Shown here: positions 1 through 9,632 of the stretch, piece after piece
Layout of the letters: the number at the start of each line of letters is the position of its first letter
Position numbering within the stretch: position 1 is the stretch's first letter
The notes under the pieces: generated by a model
What the model was told of the DNA's origin: nothing
Seen by the model: only the letters and a program-made list of their open reading frames with translations
Databases searched by the model: none
Program-made: the position numbers and the translations under genes
From: Lysobacterales bacterium
GTDB lineage: Bacteria; Pseudomonadota; Gammaproteobacteria; Xanthomonadales; SZUA-36
Direction: 5' to 3'
NCBI GenBank assembly: GCA_014238945.1
Contig: JABAAB010000115.1
Location: 124,001 to 188,000 of the forward strand
Length of the DNA stretch: 64,000 nt

Positions 1-1353
1 ATCTTTGAATTCCTGCGTGGGCAGACTGTCTTCATCAGCAATCAATTGTTCAGTATCAATAATGATCTGTCGCTGGCTCTTGAAAAACTCGGGTATAAAG
101 TCGATGGCAAGCCCTTCTGCTGCCAGCCCACCACGGTCTTCTTCAAGCCAGCGAACAATGGTCGTGGCCGATCGACCGGTGTTGGCTGCCGGTTTTTTGT
201 TGTCAATCGCGATAACGGTAAAATAGACCTCGTCGCCGGGCTCCATGCCCAGTGCGGTCAAATCCCATTCACGCTGATAAAGCGTTCCGTTGGGGGTTTC
301 ACTGCTGCTGTCAAAGTCGAGTTGCTGATCACGGAATTTGACGGCCTCACCGGAACCCTTTGCAACTGAAGCCAGGATCACTACCGATTCAATACCAAAG
401 TCATCACGAACCAAAGCAGAAGATTTGAAATGGGCAGGGCCGTTGGGGGGAATTTCAAGACTGCTGACGAGGGGCTCAATGATACGTATGTCCGGTACCT
501 TGTCCAGGGTGACAGTGAGCGAGTAAATATCGCCCACGGCCAGCGCCTGCTCGCCCCTGGTTTGAACAATGTGGTACAGACCGGTCCGGTTAACCACGGT
601 ATCGGCTTGCCATTTGTGGTCGTCGGCCATTGTCATGCCGAGACGGGGACTATCCGTTATGACCAATTCGAAGCCAGCGGCAGCGGAACCCATTCCAAGA
701 CTCCAATAAACGTGGCTGCCTTCGATCAGTTCAAGATTGAGCTGGTCGCTGTTGCTGGCGGCAAGACCCGTGTACGACGGCGGCTCTATATGGACAGATA
801 CCTGTCCAATCCGTAGCTCGCCCGGTGATGTATCCAACGCTGAAATCAGTGGTGAAGAACTTTCCAACAGACGTTCGCCAACAGAGCGCAAAGGTTCGGC
901 GACCAGGTTCAGTAATACGCCGCTAATCAGCAGGCCGAGCGCTAACCGGTAATGCATTGCTGGTCGCCAACGGTGGGTCTGTGCCAGGTTTTCATCATAT
1001 ACCCTGCTTGCACGTTCACGTTGTAACTGCTGCATACGGGTAAATCCGGAATGGTCGCCAACAAGCAACTGTGCACTTTCTTCAAATGCCGGGAAACGGC
1101 GGTTCAGGTGCTGAACAAAATTATCGGGGGTCAGGCGTTGCCAACCGTTGCTGAAGAGCAACTGGACAAGAGACAGGACCACCAGTGTGATCAGCCATTT
1201 CAGACCGGTGCCTGGCGGTATCGCCAGCAGCGAACCTGCTCCTGCCAGCAGTACCGATGCCGCCAGCAAATTCATCGCTCGTTGCCACAGCAGACGGTGA
1301 CGCCAGTGACCGAGACGGGAGATGATATCCCTGTGAATATCTGCGCTGCTCAT
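1..1353 (-). CDS. DUF4175-like large membrane protein, N-terminal part (partial)
   Basis: The minus-strand frame is open for 451 codons from an ATG at 1353 to the left window edge, so the C-terminus is missing. The start lies in an ATGA overlap with the stop of the upstream BatA-like gene, indicating translational coupling. Residues about 20-70 hold two hydrophobic segments and a third lies near 133-152. After it comes a long extracytoplasmic part that looks beta-rich. Large proteins with this N-terminal membrane layout at the end of MoxR/DUF58/BatA operons are usually annotated DUF4175; I assign it mainly from that layout and position. The role is unknown. I infer that it works in the envelope with the MoxR ATPase system upstream. 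Short plus-strand frames across this stretch are shadows. Confidence 0.72.
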   Translation of the reverse strand, partial: MSSADIHRDIISRLGHWRHRLLWQRAMNLLAASVLLAGAGSLLAIPPGTGLKWLITLVVLSLVQLLFSNGWQRLTPDNFVQHLNRRFPAFEESAQLLVGDHSGFTRMQQLQRERASRVYDENLAQTHRWRPAMHYRLALGLLISGVLLNLVAEPLRSVGERLLESSSPLISALDTSPGELRIGQVSVHIEPPSYTGLAASNSDQLNLELIEGSHVYWSLGMGSAAAGFELVITDSPRLGMTMADDHKWQADTVVNRTGLYHIVQTRGEQALAVGDIYSLTVTLDKVPDIRIIEPLVSSLEIPPNGPAHFKSSALVRDDFGIESVVILASVAKGSGEAVKFRDQQLDFDSSSETPNGTLYQREWDLTALGMEPGDEVYFTVIAIDNKKPAANTGRSATTIVRWLEEDRGGLAAEGLAIDFIPEFFKSQRQIIIDTEQLIADEDSLPTQEFKD

Positions 1354-2747
1354 GCGGCGTCCAGGCTATGGTCCTGTCGTTGCCCGGAACGTGTCCGGGC
1401 CCGCTCGCTTAACCATCGTTCCAGTACCCACAAAAGGGCCAGCAACAGGGTCAACACTGTTTGCAAAGACCGGTGGGTCAGAGGCTGCCCGGCCAGCGGG
1501 TCTTCATCACTCCGGTCGAGTCTCCCGGGTTCTATCCTGGCATCGGGAAACCGTGAAATTTGCTGGCTGGCTGGAAGCAGCAATTGTAAAAGCAATTCGG
1601 GAAATTCGGCCTGTTCGGTTAATGTACTCCAGTCCGGGTTGAAACGACTGTTGAACTGTAACCATCGTGCCGTTCCCGTCATCGTAAGCTGTAAAACGGG
1701 CAGGCCAGCGGAACTGCGAATCAACATCTGATCTTTGGCCTGTTTGTCTGTGACGAGCGCACCAAGCCGGTTCAAACGAAAGGATGTAAAGGGGAAAAAC
1801 GGGAATTTGACCGGCAGCGTGTCACCGCCATGCGCACCATCGCCAGCGTCTGTAAGAATCACTGTAGGTGCATTGATCCCTGCCAGAATATTTTCATCGA
1901 CAGGCCTGGCAGACAAAAGAATCAGCCAGTCAGCATCAACTTGAGCAATGTCGAACTGATCAGTATTCACCAGTTCCCAAACCAGTCCCGGGAGACGGTG
2001 AGCTTTAATCGCCCTCAGGGCATTTGAAATGAGTGCTGCATCGGTTGACCGGTCATCATCATGGGCCACCACGGCACTGATGGATAATTGCTCAGCTATG
2101 GGTGTCATGTCCGGGTGGCTGATCACCCACTCAACAGCTTGCGGTAGTGCCGGTCTGGATACGCCAAACTGTTGAAAATAATCCGTTGCATACACGGAAA
2201 TGGGCCCTTCGTGTCGGACCAGGCTGAGCCGCTCTGTCAGCAGAGGCCATACGGCGTTGATGTTTGATAAATTAACATTGACCGAATCCACGGACCCGGT
2301 AGAAGTGCCCCGCATGGTATTAACCCGACTTTCCTCGAGCTGGGGAAACCCTGCTTCAAGCACTACCACGGCAGCGGTGCCATTTTTAGTATTGCTGAAC
2401 AATTGGTCTATCGCATGCTGGTCTGTGGTCTTGAGCCACGTCGGGGTTACGTAAATCGTTGCCTGATCCCGGGTAAACAGACCCGGTCGGGCAAGCCCGG
2501 CCAGTATCAGGGCCAGCAGCAGCAGAATTCCAACACGCAAGGCCAGCAAAATACGCTGAGTCAGCTTGATTTCGGTGACCTGCAATTTACGTGCTTTCCG
2601 GATCAGTTCAATATGACCAATGCGTACCAACCGGCCTCTGCTCCTGTTGATCAAATGGATCATCACGGGGATCAACAGGGTTAGCAGGGCCCACAGGCCT
2701 GCAGGATTGGCAACGAAAAGGCTGGAGAGCAGTTCAGGCATTGCCAT
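1350..2747 (-). CDS. BatA-like membrane protein with N-terminal BatA domain
   Basis: This 465-residue protein opens with two transmembrane helices (about 15-33 and 66-88) separated by a basic stretch, the layout of the BatA/aerotolerance N-terminal domain. The middle resembles a degenerate von Willebrand-type alpha/beta domain without an obvious DxSxS metal site, and a last transmembrane helix sits near residue 435 before a basic tail. It follows the DUF58 gene by 23 bases and overlaps the DUF4175-like gene by ATGA. In known clusters, MoxR ATPases act with DUF58 and VWA-like membrane proteins as chaperones for envelope or metal-loaded proteins. The client here is unknown. Confidence 0.8.
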   Translation of the reverse strand: MAMPELLSSLFVANPAGLWALLTLLIPVMIHLINRSRGRLVRIGHIELIRKARKLQVTEIKLTQRILLALRVGILLLLALILAGLARPGLFTRDQATIYVTPTWLKTTDQHAIDQLFSNTKNGTAAVVVLEAGFPQLEESRVNTMRGTSTGSVDSVNVNLSNINAVWPLLTERLSLVRHEGPISVYATDYFQQFGVSRPALPQAVEWVISHPDMTPIAEQLSISAVVAHDDDRSTDAALISNALRAIKAHRLPGLVWELVNTDQFDIAQVDADWLILLSARPVDENILAGINAPTVILTDAGDGAHGGDTLPVKFPFFPFTSFRLNRLGALVTDKQAKDQMLIRSSAGLPVLQLTMTGTARWLQFNSRFNPDWSTLTEQAEFPELLLQLLLPASQQISRFPDARIEPGRLDRSDEDPLAGQPLTHRSLQTVLTLLLALLWVLERWLSERARTRSGQRQDHSLDAA

Positions 2748-2770
2748 ATTGGTACATCAAGCCAGTTACG

Positions 2771-3706
2771 TCAGGGTTGCAGTTTTTGCCGGTTTTTCAA
2801 AAAGCTGAAAAGGGCCTTGTCCATGGGTTGATCGATGTTGACCCTGCACAGGCCCACTTGCAGTTTACGCAGGGATTGCTCCAGCGCCTGTTGATGACCG
2901 GCCAATGCATCAAACCAGCGGCTACGGGCACTGGCTGCGGAGACCAGCAGTTGTTCCCCGGTTTCCAGATCTTCAAAACGAATGGCTCCCTTGTAAGGAA
3001 AATTCACTTCATCTTCGCATTGAAGTTGCATGGCAACCACTTCGGTATCGCCAGCAGAAACTTGTTTAACGAATTGAAGTAATTCATCAGAATGTTCATA
3101 AAAGTCACTGATTATAAATATTAAACATTTATTTTGTAGACGCGAAATGGTGGTTCTGACCAGTTCGGGTTTGGGAAACATTGCGCCGGTCCTGACCTGT
3201 GCAAGATGCTTTAACATCCGGTGCCAGTGCCGCTCTCCGCTACCCGTGGGAACCAGTTGCTGACGTTGGGAAGTCAGTGCCAGCATGCCCACGTGATCGC
3301 CCTGTTTCTGAGCAATGTATGACAAGGTGGCCAGCAGGTGGCGGGCGTAGTCAAATTTTGACCAGGATGGATGTGACTGCTGTTGTTTGCGATGCCATTT
3401 ACCTGTTTGCGTCCGTATGGATCTTTGTGACATGGAAGCACTGGCATCGAGCACAAACCAGATGGATATTTCACTTTCCCTTTCCGCCTCGCGTACAAAA
3501 TACCGATCGGAGCGGGCAAACAGTTTCCAGTCAATGCGGCTAAGCGGGTCGCCCGGTTCGTATGAGCGGTACTGGCTGAATTCTATTCCGACACCGCGTT
3601 GATGGCTTTGCTGCAGTCCGTGCAGAAAACCATCGGCCACGGTCCGGGCAATCAGTGGCATGTCCTTGACACGTGCCAGTGTGCGGGTGTCAATAAATCG
3701 TTCCAC
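2771..3706 (-). CDS. DUF58 domain-containing protein
   Basis: This 311-residue protein carries the hallmark DUF58 stretch near residues 45-75: YRSYEPGDPLSRIDWKLFAR followed by YFVREAERE. A VWA-like segment follows (FVLDASASMS, about 83-92), with an intact DxSxS metal-binding motif. There is no signal peptide or transmembrane helix, so it is probably cytoplasmic or peripheral. DUF58 proteins are the standard partner of MoxR AAA+ ATPases, and the MoxR gene lies 63 bases upstream in the same direction. The start at 3706 is supported by the conserved N-terminus. Its exact role is not known. Confidence 0.88.
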   Translation of the reverse strand: MERFIDTRTLARVKDMPLIARTVADGFLHGLQQSHQRGVGIEFSQYRSYEPGDPLSRIDWKLFARSDRYFVREAERESEISIWFVLDASASMSQRSIRTQTGKWHRKQQQSHPSWSKFDYARHLLATLSYIAQKQGDHVGMLALTSQRQQLVPTGSGERHWHRMLKHLAQVRTGAMFPKPELVRTTISRLQNKCLIFIISDFYEHSDELLQFVKQVSAGDTEVVAMQLQCEDEVNFPYKGAIRFEDLETGEQLLVSAASARSRWFDALAGHQQALEQSLRKLQVGLCRVNIDQPMDKALFSFLKNRQKLQP

Positions 3707-3769
3707 GTCTAATGATTCAACAAGGTTCCGCCCATCACAAGCATTGATCGACGGGTAAGTATCACTGGC

Positions 3770-4795
3770 TTAATCAAGTGGGCTGGCAGGTGATTTCACA
3801 TGCGCCAGCAGACCGTCAATGATGTTTTCTGTCGTTACTTCATCGGCTTCGGCCTGGAAGTTGAGCAGGATCCGGTGACGCAGGACAGCATGTGCCACAT
3901 CGTGTATGTCTTCCAGGGTAACGGCATAGTGTCCACTCGTTAGAGCGCGCGCTTTGGCACACAGGACCAGTGCCTGTCCGGCTCTCGGTCCCGAGCCCCA
4001 GCGGACGTAGTCCCTGACCAGGTCACTACTGGCCCCAGTTGGACGGCTGGATCTGACCAGGCGGGCTATATAGCTTAACAGCGGATCAGAGATATCAACC
4101 TGTCTCACCAGTTCCTGCAGTTCAATCATGTCTGCGGCGGTGAGAATGGTCCTGAGCTGGACGTCCTGGATACCGGTGGTCCGGGCCAGAATTTCCACCT
4201 CCTCAGTCTCTGAAGGGTAATCCACATTAATGAACATCAGGAATCTGTCCAGTTGGGCTTCGGGCAGGGGATAGGTGCCTGCCTGTTCCACAGGATTCTG
4301 TGTGGCCAGCACAAAAAATGGCTGTGGCAGTGTATGCACTTCACCCGCATAACTGACGTGCTTTTCCTGCATGGCTTCCAGCAAGGCTGCCTGGGTTTTG
4401 GGTGGCGTGCGGTTTATCTCATCGGCAAGCAGGATATTGGTGAATACCGGTCCTTGCTGGAATTTGAAAAACCGTTTGCCGCTGACGTGATCTTCTTCAA
4501 GTATTTCAGTGCCGATGATATCGCTGGGCATCAGGTCAGGGGTGAATTGCACACGTCGGAAGTTGAGTTCGAGACACTGTGCCAGGGTACTGACCATCAG
4601 CGTTTTGGCCAGACCGGGTACACCTTCCAGCAGACAGTGTCCACCCGCCAGGATGCTGATCAGTAACTCGTCCACTATGCGGGTCTGGCCAACGATTACC
4701 TTGGCGATCTCGGTCTCAACCAGGGAAAGTCTGGCCAGCTTATCCTGTATGTCCAAATCTTCTATCCGGGGGTTCTTTTGTTCATTGCCATGCAT
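3770..4795 (-). CDS. MoxR family AAA+ ATPase
   Basis: This 341-residue cytoplasmic ATPase has Walker A GVPGLAKT near residue 59, Walker B LLADEINR near 122 with the following PPKTQAALLEAMQE segment, and a sensor-like ATQNP motif near 168. Length and motif order are normal for the MoxR family. MoxR proteins use ATP to remodel or mature client proteins together with DUF58/VWA partners. The operon here (DUF4159, MoxR, DUF58, BatA-like, DUF4175-like) is a known arrangement in proteobacteria and several other phyla. The client is not evident, although the adjacent Tat-exported proteins are candidates by position. Confidence 0.93.
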   Translation of the reverse strand: MHGNEQKNPRIEDLDIQDKLARLSLVETEIAKVIVGQTRIVDELLISILAGGHCLLEGVPGLAKTLMVSTLAQCLELNFRRVQFTPDLMPSDIIGTEILEEDHVSGKRFFKFQQGPVFTNILLADEINRTPPKTQAALLEAMQEKHVSYAGEVHTLPQPFFVLATQNPVEQAGTYPLPEAQLDRFLMFINVDYPSETEEVEILARTTGIQDVQLRTILTAADMIELQELVRQVDISDPLLSYIARLVRSSRPTGASSDLVRDYVRWGSGPRAGQALVLCAKARALTSGHYAVTLEDIHDVAHAVLRHRILLNFQAEADEVTTENIIDGLLAHVKSPASPLD

Positions 4796-4838
4796 GGGAT
4801 CAAAGCGTCTCTTTTCTGTGTGAAATGTTATTAACGGG

Positions 4839-5546
4839 TCATGCCGTCATGGAATAGATGACAATATTTACTGCGAAACGAGTGTTGTCCACACGCATGA
4901 ATCGTTTGTTGCGGAAATCGAAGTCCCATTCGCAGCCCAGATCCTTGTTTGAATACAGCACCGCGATGCGGCCATTGATTTCTATGGCCTTGAGATACTT
5001 GTGCACCAGGTCATCACCCCAGCCGTTGAGCTCCTGGGAACTCATGGGCGGGCCATCAAATTCAAAAAAACTGCTGTAAACGGGGTGATTGTCAGGAATT
5101 TTCTGAAGTGCCTCGGTTCCGAAAAGATCTGCCATCTGTTTTTCAAAACTGGTTGCGAACATACCGTCGATATCGTGATTGCAATCATCGACAAAGACAA
5201 AGCCGCCATTGTTTACATAGCGAACAAAATTTTCACTCTCGGCATGACTGAAATTAACCAGACGTCTGCCAGCCAGGTAGCAAAATGGTGCAGTCAGCAT
5301 GGCCGGGTCCGCCAGCGCGATGACCCGTTCGGTCAGATTGACACGCAGGGTGGTATATTCAATTAATGAATTGAGCACATTGGCGGGCATACGCTCATCG
5401 ACTTCCCAGTCACCGGACTCGTAACTCAGACGGGTAAATACAAAGTCATATTCTTCAGCGGCAAGCTGTGCGTACACGGGAACGGAGCCGGTTGCTAAAC
5501 CGGCACTTGATAATGTCACCGCCTTGATGAATGCCCGTCTTTGCAC
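4839..5546 (-). CDS. DUF4159 domain-containing protein with Tat-type signal
   Basis: I place the start at GTG 5546, with AAGGG about 10 bases upstream, rather than at an ATG at 5600. The shorter form begins VQRRAFIKAV, a twin-arginine motif followed by a hydrophobic stretch and an Ala-rich cleavage region. That form has 235 residues. The mature part matches the DUF4159 pattern: a glutamine-amidotransferase-like fold with NGGFVFVDDCNHD and the repeated MPANVLNSLIEYTT/ADPAML strand-helix units. DUF4159 proteins are regularly encoded beside MoxR/DUF58/BatA genes. The Tat signal suggests it folds before export to the periplasm. Function is unknown. Confidence 0.82.
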   Translation of the reverse strand: MQRRAFIKAVTLSSAGLATGSVPVYAQLAAEEYDFVFTRLSYESGDWEVDERMPANVLNSLIEYTTLRVNLTERVIALADPAMLTAPFCYLAGRRLVNFSHAESENFVRYVNNGGFVFVDDCNHDIDGMFATSFEKQMADLFGTEALQKIPDNHPVYSSFFEFDGPPMSSQELNGWGDDLVHKYLKAIEINGRIAVLYSNKDLGCEWDFDFRNKRFMRVDNTRFAVNIVIYSMTA

Positions 5547-5668
5547 AGTCTGTGACCCTTGAAATAACTTCCGCCCATTATACGGTGCCAGGCGATGCAC
5601 ACACAGCCTGTGTACACCACCCTGAATCTTTCTGCACTGAGCGGATTGTTAAGCTGTCAGTACCTGTT

Positions 5669-7045
5669 CTATACCGCGTCAGACAAACTGCTGAAAGTAA
5701 AGTCACGGATCTTCATCGGTGGGATCATACTACCGTTGATACGGACCGGTTTGCCCAGTGCTTCTATGTTGTTGAGCATCACGATCGGGCTTTCATTGAA
5801 ACGGAAGTTCTTTATCGGGTACTTGATTTCACCGTCTTCAATGTAAAAGGTGCCGTCACGTGTCAGACCGGTATACAGCAGGGTCTGGGGATCAAGCTGA
5901 CGGATATACCAGAGCCTGGTTACCAGTACACCGCGCCGGGTGTTCTTGATCATGTCTTCCAGCGATTCATCGCCTCCTTCCATGACCAACTGCTGATTTC
6001 CACCGAATATGCCTCCACCGGTATATGCGGTAGGCATGTAGTCCACGCCAGTTTTCTCGGCCCAGTATCGTGAGTTCGGCATGGCATTGATGACACCCTT
6101 TTTAATCCACACGGTCTTGTCGACATTGCGTCCGTCACCCGACCAGGGTGCGGTTGGGCATTCCGGATGGGCAGGATCACTATAAATCGTTACCCGCTCA
6201 TCAAACATTTTCTCACCGAGCCGGTTGGTCGGTGCACCTTCCACCGGTTCCTCGCCTTCTGCCGGTTTCTTGCTCAGAAAGCTGCGACCTTCATCGGCGC
6301 CACGTTGGCCCATGTTGCCAAACATGTTACCCAGCAGGGTTACACTGGCGGCTGGTTCAAGAATGACCGTGTACTTACCCGGTTCCATCTCTTTTGCATC
6401 CACCGATCCCATTGATTTCTGAATTGCAACCGAAGAGGCCTTGCCTGTGTCCATCTTGTCCACATCGTTAAAATCACGTGAAACCCAACCTGAACCGGTT
6501 CCGTCTTCGGTACGAATGGTAGCGGTGAAGTTCACATTGGTAGACAGGTGGTATGCAAACATACCCTTTGCATTCATTACCGCGTTAAATGATTCCGCAT
6601 CGTTCAGGTAACCTGAAGCGATCAGTCCGTTTTTCTTGGACGGGGTAATGCTGGCGCCGGCTGCGGCTGCACGATCTTCTGGTGTGACCGAGGCGGTGGA
6701 TTGATGCCATGCGTTCACACTGGAATACTTGTGTGCCCCGAGATTGGGCATGTGTTCCGGATTTTCGGGGGCTACACGTGCCAATTCCTCGGATCTTTCG
6801 ACTACTTTTTTCAGGGAAGCGTCATCAAATTCGTTGATGGTGGCTACACCGGTCCTTTTGCCATAGCAAGATTGCACGGCCAGTGTGACATCGCTGACTT
6901 CGCCCGCGGTGGACACCGTGTTACGTGCATAGCGGATATTGCCAGTGTTGGAACCGTCCAGGTTACACTCGCATTCGTCGGCATTGGAAAATGATATTAC
7001 CTTGGTCAGCAACTCTTTGGCTTGCTGTTCAGTATAAATTGCCAT
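5669..7045 (-). CDS. pmbA: TldE/PmbA family metallopeptidase-related protein
   Basis: This 458-residue protein belongs to the TldD/PmbA superfamily. It lacks the HExxxH zinc motif, as expected for the non-catalytic TldE (PmbA) subunit that pairs with TldD. In E. coli the TldD-TldE heterodimer is a protease for unfolded peptides, matures microcin B17 and degrades the CcdA antitoxin. The gene follows tldD by 29 bases. No signal peptide is visible on this subunit although TldD has one, which raises the question of how the two meet. A 122-base gap separates it from the downstream DUF4159 gene. Confidence 0.9.
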   Translation of the reverse strand: MAIYTEQQAKELLTKVISFSNADECECNLDGSNTGNIRYARNTVSTAGEVSDVTLAVQSCYGKRTGVATINEFDDASLKKVVERSEELARVAPENPEHMPNLGAHKYSSVNAWHQSTASVTPEDRAAAAGASITPSKKNGLIASGYLNDAESFNAVMNAKGMFAYHLSTNVNFTATIRTEDGTGSGWVSRDFNDVDKMDTGKASSVAIQKSMGSVDAKEMEPGKYTVILEPAASVTLLGNMFGNMGQRGADEGRSFLSKKPAEGEEPVEGAPTNRLGEKMFDERVTIYSDPAHPECPTAPWSGDGRNVDKTVWIKKGVINAMPNSRYWAEKTGVDYMPTAYTGGGIFGGNQQLVMEGGDESLEDMIKNTRRGVLVTRLWYIRQLDPQTLLYTGLTRDGTFYIEDGEIKYPIKNFRFNESPIVMLNNIEALGKPVRINGSMIPPMKIRDFTFSSLSDAV

Positions 7046-7074
7046 TATTAACCTCTTGTGTTGTCTGCTCAGGG

Positions 7075-8706
7075 TCAGCCGGCTTTCCGCGCGGTATTGA
7101 TCACGTTGATGTTATTGAACCGGGTGGTCGGGCAACCGTGTGAAACGGCGCTGACCTGCGGTGGTTGGCCCTTGCCATCGAAGAAGGAACCACCGACACG
7201 ATAATCGCTTTGGCCTGCCATCTTGACGCAACTGTTCCAGAATTCCTGGGTGTTGGACTGGTAGGCCACATCCTCGATCTGCTCGGTGATCTTGCCGTCC
7301 TTGATTTCGTAGAACAACTGCCCACCAAACTGGAAGTTATATCGTTGTTGATCGATGGAGAATGAGCCGCGACCTACTATGTAAATACCGTTTTCAACAT
7401 CCTTGATGATATCGTCCGCGGAAAGGTCCTCGGTGTTGGGACGAAGTGACACGTTGGGCATGCGTTGGAACTGGACATCGGACCAGCTTTGCGAATAACA
7501 ACAACCGTGCGATTCATCCTGATCGATAATGTGTACCTGGTCACGAATAGCCTGGTAATTGACCAGGATTCCATCTTTAACCAAATCCCATTCCTTGGTT
7601 TTGACCCCCTCATCGTCGTAGCCAACATAACCGAGGGAGTTGGTCTGGGTCTTGTCTGCAAACAGGTTCACAATGTCAGAGCCGTAATTGAAGGTCTTAC
7701 TCTTCCATTTATCAAGTGTGGCGAAACTGGTGCCGGCATAATTTGCTTCATAGCCCAATACACGGTCCAGTTCCAGCGGGTGACCCACGGATTCGTGGAT
7801 GGTCAGCATCAGGTGGTGCGGATCCAGCACCAGGTCATATTTTCCTGGTTCCACGGAACGGGCCTTAAGCTTGGCCTGCAACTGCTGTCCGGCTTCCTTA
7901 GCATCCCTGACCATGTCGTAAGACCAGCGGTATCCAACATTGGCACCCTGAATCTGGATCTGCTCGGTGGGGTCACCGTCAAGGTATTCAAACCCCATAC
8001 CTACCGGATTGCCGAGACCGGAGCGTTGCTTGAATCCACCGGGGCCAATGCCTGTGGCAAAGAACGGAGCCCAAAGGCGGTGTACATCCTGATCGATGTA
8101 GGAACCATCGCTTGAGGCGAAATACTTTTGTTCGTTCACCAGGAACAAGATGGAAGTAATATAGTTTGCCCCGTTATCCAGAGCGGCATTGTTAACCTCC
8201 ATCAGCAGGTCAACCTTATCCTGAATCGAGATTTCCATGGCGTTCTTGACTATGGGCGTTTTCCAGGAGACCTCTCCCACCCCTTTGACCGGGGCCAATT
8301 TCACCGGATCGGTCTGGAACTTCGAATTGGCCTTGGCCACCGCCACTGCCTGCGCAGCGGTTTTTGCAATGCTGTCGGTCGACATATTCGATGTGGCGGC
8401 GAATCCCCAGGTCCCGTTGGCAATAACCCGTATCCCTATACCCGCGGACTCGGTATTGACCACGTTGCTGATGCGCTTTTCCTGGGCTGTAATGAACTGG
8501 TTAAGATATCGGCCGATACGTGCATCCACGTAGGTTGCACCGCTGGCTTTGGCAGCGTTTAGGGCGATATCTGCCAGTTGCTTTTTGGCGGCAACGTCCA
8601 TCGGGTTGGCGGTCAATTCAGCCGCCGAAATGAAACTGCCTGGTATGGGTAACATCAGGCCACCCATTCCGACACCCGTGAGTTTAATAAATTTCCGTCT
8701 GTCCAT
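7075..8706 (-). CDS. tldD: TldD family zinc protease with Tat-type signal peptide
   Basis: The protein has 543 residues. The zinc-binding motif HESVGH is at 304-309, where TldD enzymes carry HExxxH, so this is the catalytic subunit. The N-terminus MDRRKFIKLTGVGMGGLMLP has a twin-arginine motif, a hydrophobic core and a later Ala-rich region, which predicts Tat export; E. coli TldD is cytoplasmic. The start is fixed by the RR motif and a purine-rich ribosome site (AGGCAGGATGA) just upstream. It is the first gene of a long minus-strand run through tldE to the MoxR cluster. Its substrates are unknown; the neighbourhood suggests envelope protein maturation or turnover. Confidence 0.92.
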   Translation of the reverse strand: MDRRKFIKLTGVGMGGLMLPIPGSFISAAELTANPMDVAAKKQLADIALNAAKASGATYVDARIGRYLNQFITAQEKRISNVVNTESAGIGIRVIANGTWGFAATSNMSTDSIAKTAAQAVAVAKANSKFQTDPVKLAPVKGVGEVSWKTPIVKNAMEISIQDKVDLLMEVNNAALDNGANYITSILFLVNEQKYFASSDGSYIDQDVHRLWAPFFATGIGPGGFKQRSGLGNPVGMGFEYLDGDPTEQIQIQGANVGYRWSYDMVRDAKEAGQQLQAKLKARSVEPGKYDLVLDPHHLMLTIHESVGHPLELDRVLGYEANYAGTSFATLDKWKSKTFNYGSDIVNLFADKTQTNSLGYVGYDDEGVKTKEWDLVKDGILVNYQAIRDQVHIIDQDESHGCCYSQSWSDVQFQRMPNVSLRPNTEDLSADDIIKDVENGIYIVGRGSFSIDQQRYNFQFGGQLFYEIKDGKITEQIEDVAYQSNTQEFWNSCVKMAGQSDYRVGGSFFDGKGQPPQVSAVSHGCPTTRFNNINVINTARKAG

Positions 8707-9006
8707 TCATCCTGCCTCTGATCGTTTTAAGTTATAACCACGTTGGTATCAAGGTTCCAGTAGGGGGATCCTGAGTTGCATCGACAGCATTATTTAATGC
8801 TAAATCGGCTAAACCGGGCAAAAGGTTAGAGATCCTCGGCAGTCACTGATAGTGAGAAAAGTCATGAATTGGCAAAATCTGGAAAAAACACCACTAATTT
8901 CCTGTATTTTATCCATCAGGTTTGCTTCCGGACAAACACGAACGGATAATGTAACGACAGGCAGCAGTCAGTTAGCCTCCAGTCCAATACAATAAACGGA
9001 ATCATC
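8707..9006. other. Divergent intergenic region between tldD and lipoprotein gene
   Basis: These 300 bases hold no credible gene. They separate two divergent transcripts and should contain both promoters, but I see no convincing -35/-10 pair. Two short inverted repeats are present: TCACT-GAT-AGTGA at 8843-8855 and GTTTG-8 nt-CAAAC at 8920-8937. Either could be a regulator site; neither matches a motif I recognise. Confidence 0.45.
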
Positions 9007-9609
9007 ATGGAAAATAATTTAAGCTCCAAAGATATTGTCAATGGGTCCCTGCGTCATTTATTGGGAATTTTGATGCTGGCTGGACTGGTTGCTTGTGCAG
9101 CCGTCCCCACCGATTCAGCCGATGACATTGCAGCTGTGGAAACGGCACCCGACCCTGGATTATCGGCTGCCGGTGATTTCTACAGCAACGGCAATTACCA
9201 GGCTGTTATCGCAACCCTGGATGAAATCATTACGGATCAGAGCCGTAACGCCAACAGCCGGCGATTGGCACAGCTGGGTAAAGCAATGATTTACCTTGGT
9301 GACAATGATGAGTTCCGCAGTGTAGAAAATGCGAAAATGGCGCTCGCTGCTGCCGGCCAGATCGTTGCGGACGAAGGTGAGGGATTCGCGGTGGAGACGG
9401 CCGTATTGATGGATGCCATATCAGAATTGATAAGTGCAGATACGACGCACGCATCACTGTCTGCAAAATCCAGGGATGCAAACAGGGCAGTGACCAGGTT
9501 GACGCAGGAACGCGATGACCTGATGACTGAACGTGATGAATTACTTGCTGAGCAGGTGGCCTTGAACGATGCAATTGAAAAGCTGAAACAACTGACGCTT
9601 GGAGACTGA
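9007..9609 (+). CDS. Predicted lipoprotein with helical repeat and coiled-coil C-terminus
   Basis: This 200-residue protein has a hydrophobic segment ending in the lipobox LVAC (cysteine near residue 30), so it is a predicted lipoprotein. The region 50-130 looks like paired TPR-type helices (FYSNGNYQAVIATLDEII, LAQLGKAMIYLGDN). Residues 150-195 are strongly charged and heptad-like (LTQERDDLMTERDELLAEQ), suggesting a coiled coil. The stretch before the lipobox is long, so an internal ATG just before MLAGLVAC could be the true start. I do not recognise a specific family. A rho-independent terminator follows directly, so it is probably monocistronic. Confidence 0.75.
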   Translation: MENNLSSKDIVNGSLRHLLGILMLAGLVACAAVPTDSADDIAAVETAPDPGLSAAGDFYSNGNYQAVIATLDEIITDQSRNANSRRLAQLGKAMIYLGDNDEFRSVENAKMALAAAGQIVADEGEGFAVETAVLMDAISELISADTTHASLSAKSRDANRAVTRLTQERDDLMTERDELLAEQVALNDAIEKLKQLTLGD

Positions 9610-9632
9610 TTTTTCGTAACCGAAACCGGATC

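Noticed and set aside
1051..1731. Plus-strand frame of 226 codons near the left edge
   Set aside because: It lies opposite the BatA-like and DUF4175-like genes, has a Gln/Arg/Ser-rich composition and no recognisable domain. It is a shadow of the minus-strand genes.
8865..8915. Possible promoter with TTGGCA and AT-rich -10 candidates
   Set aside because: Spacing is 20 or 30 bases for the available boxes, too far from the optimum to call.
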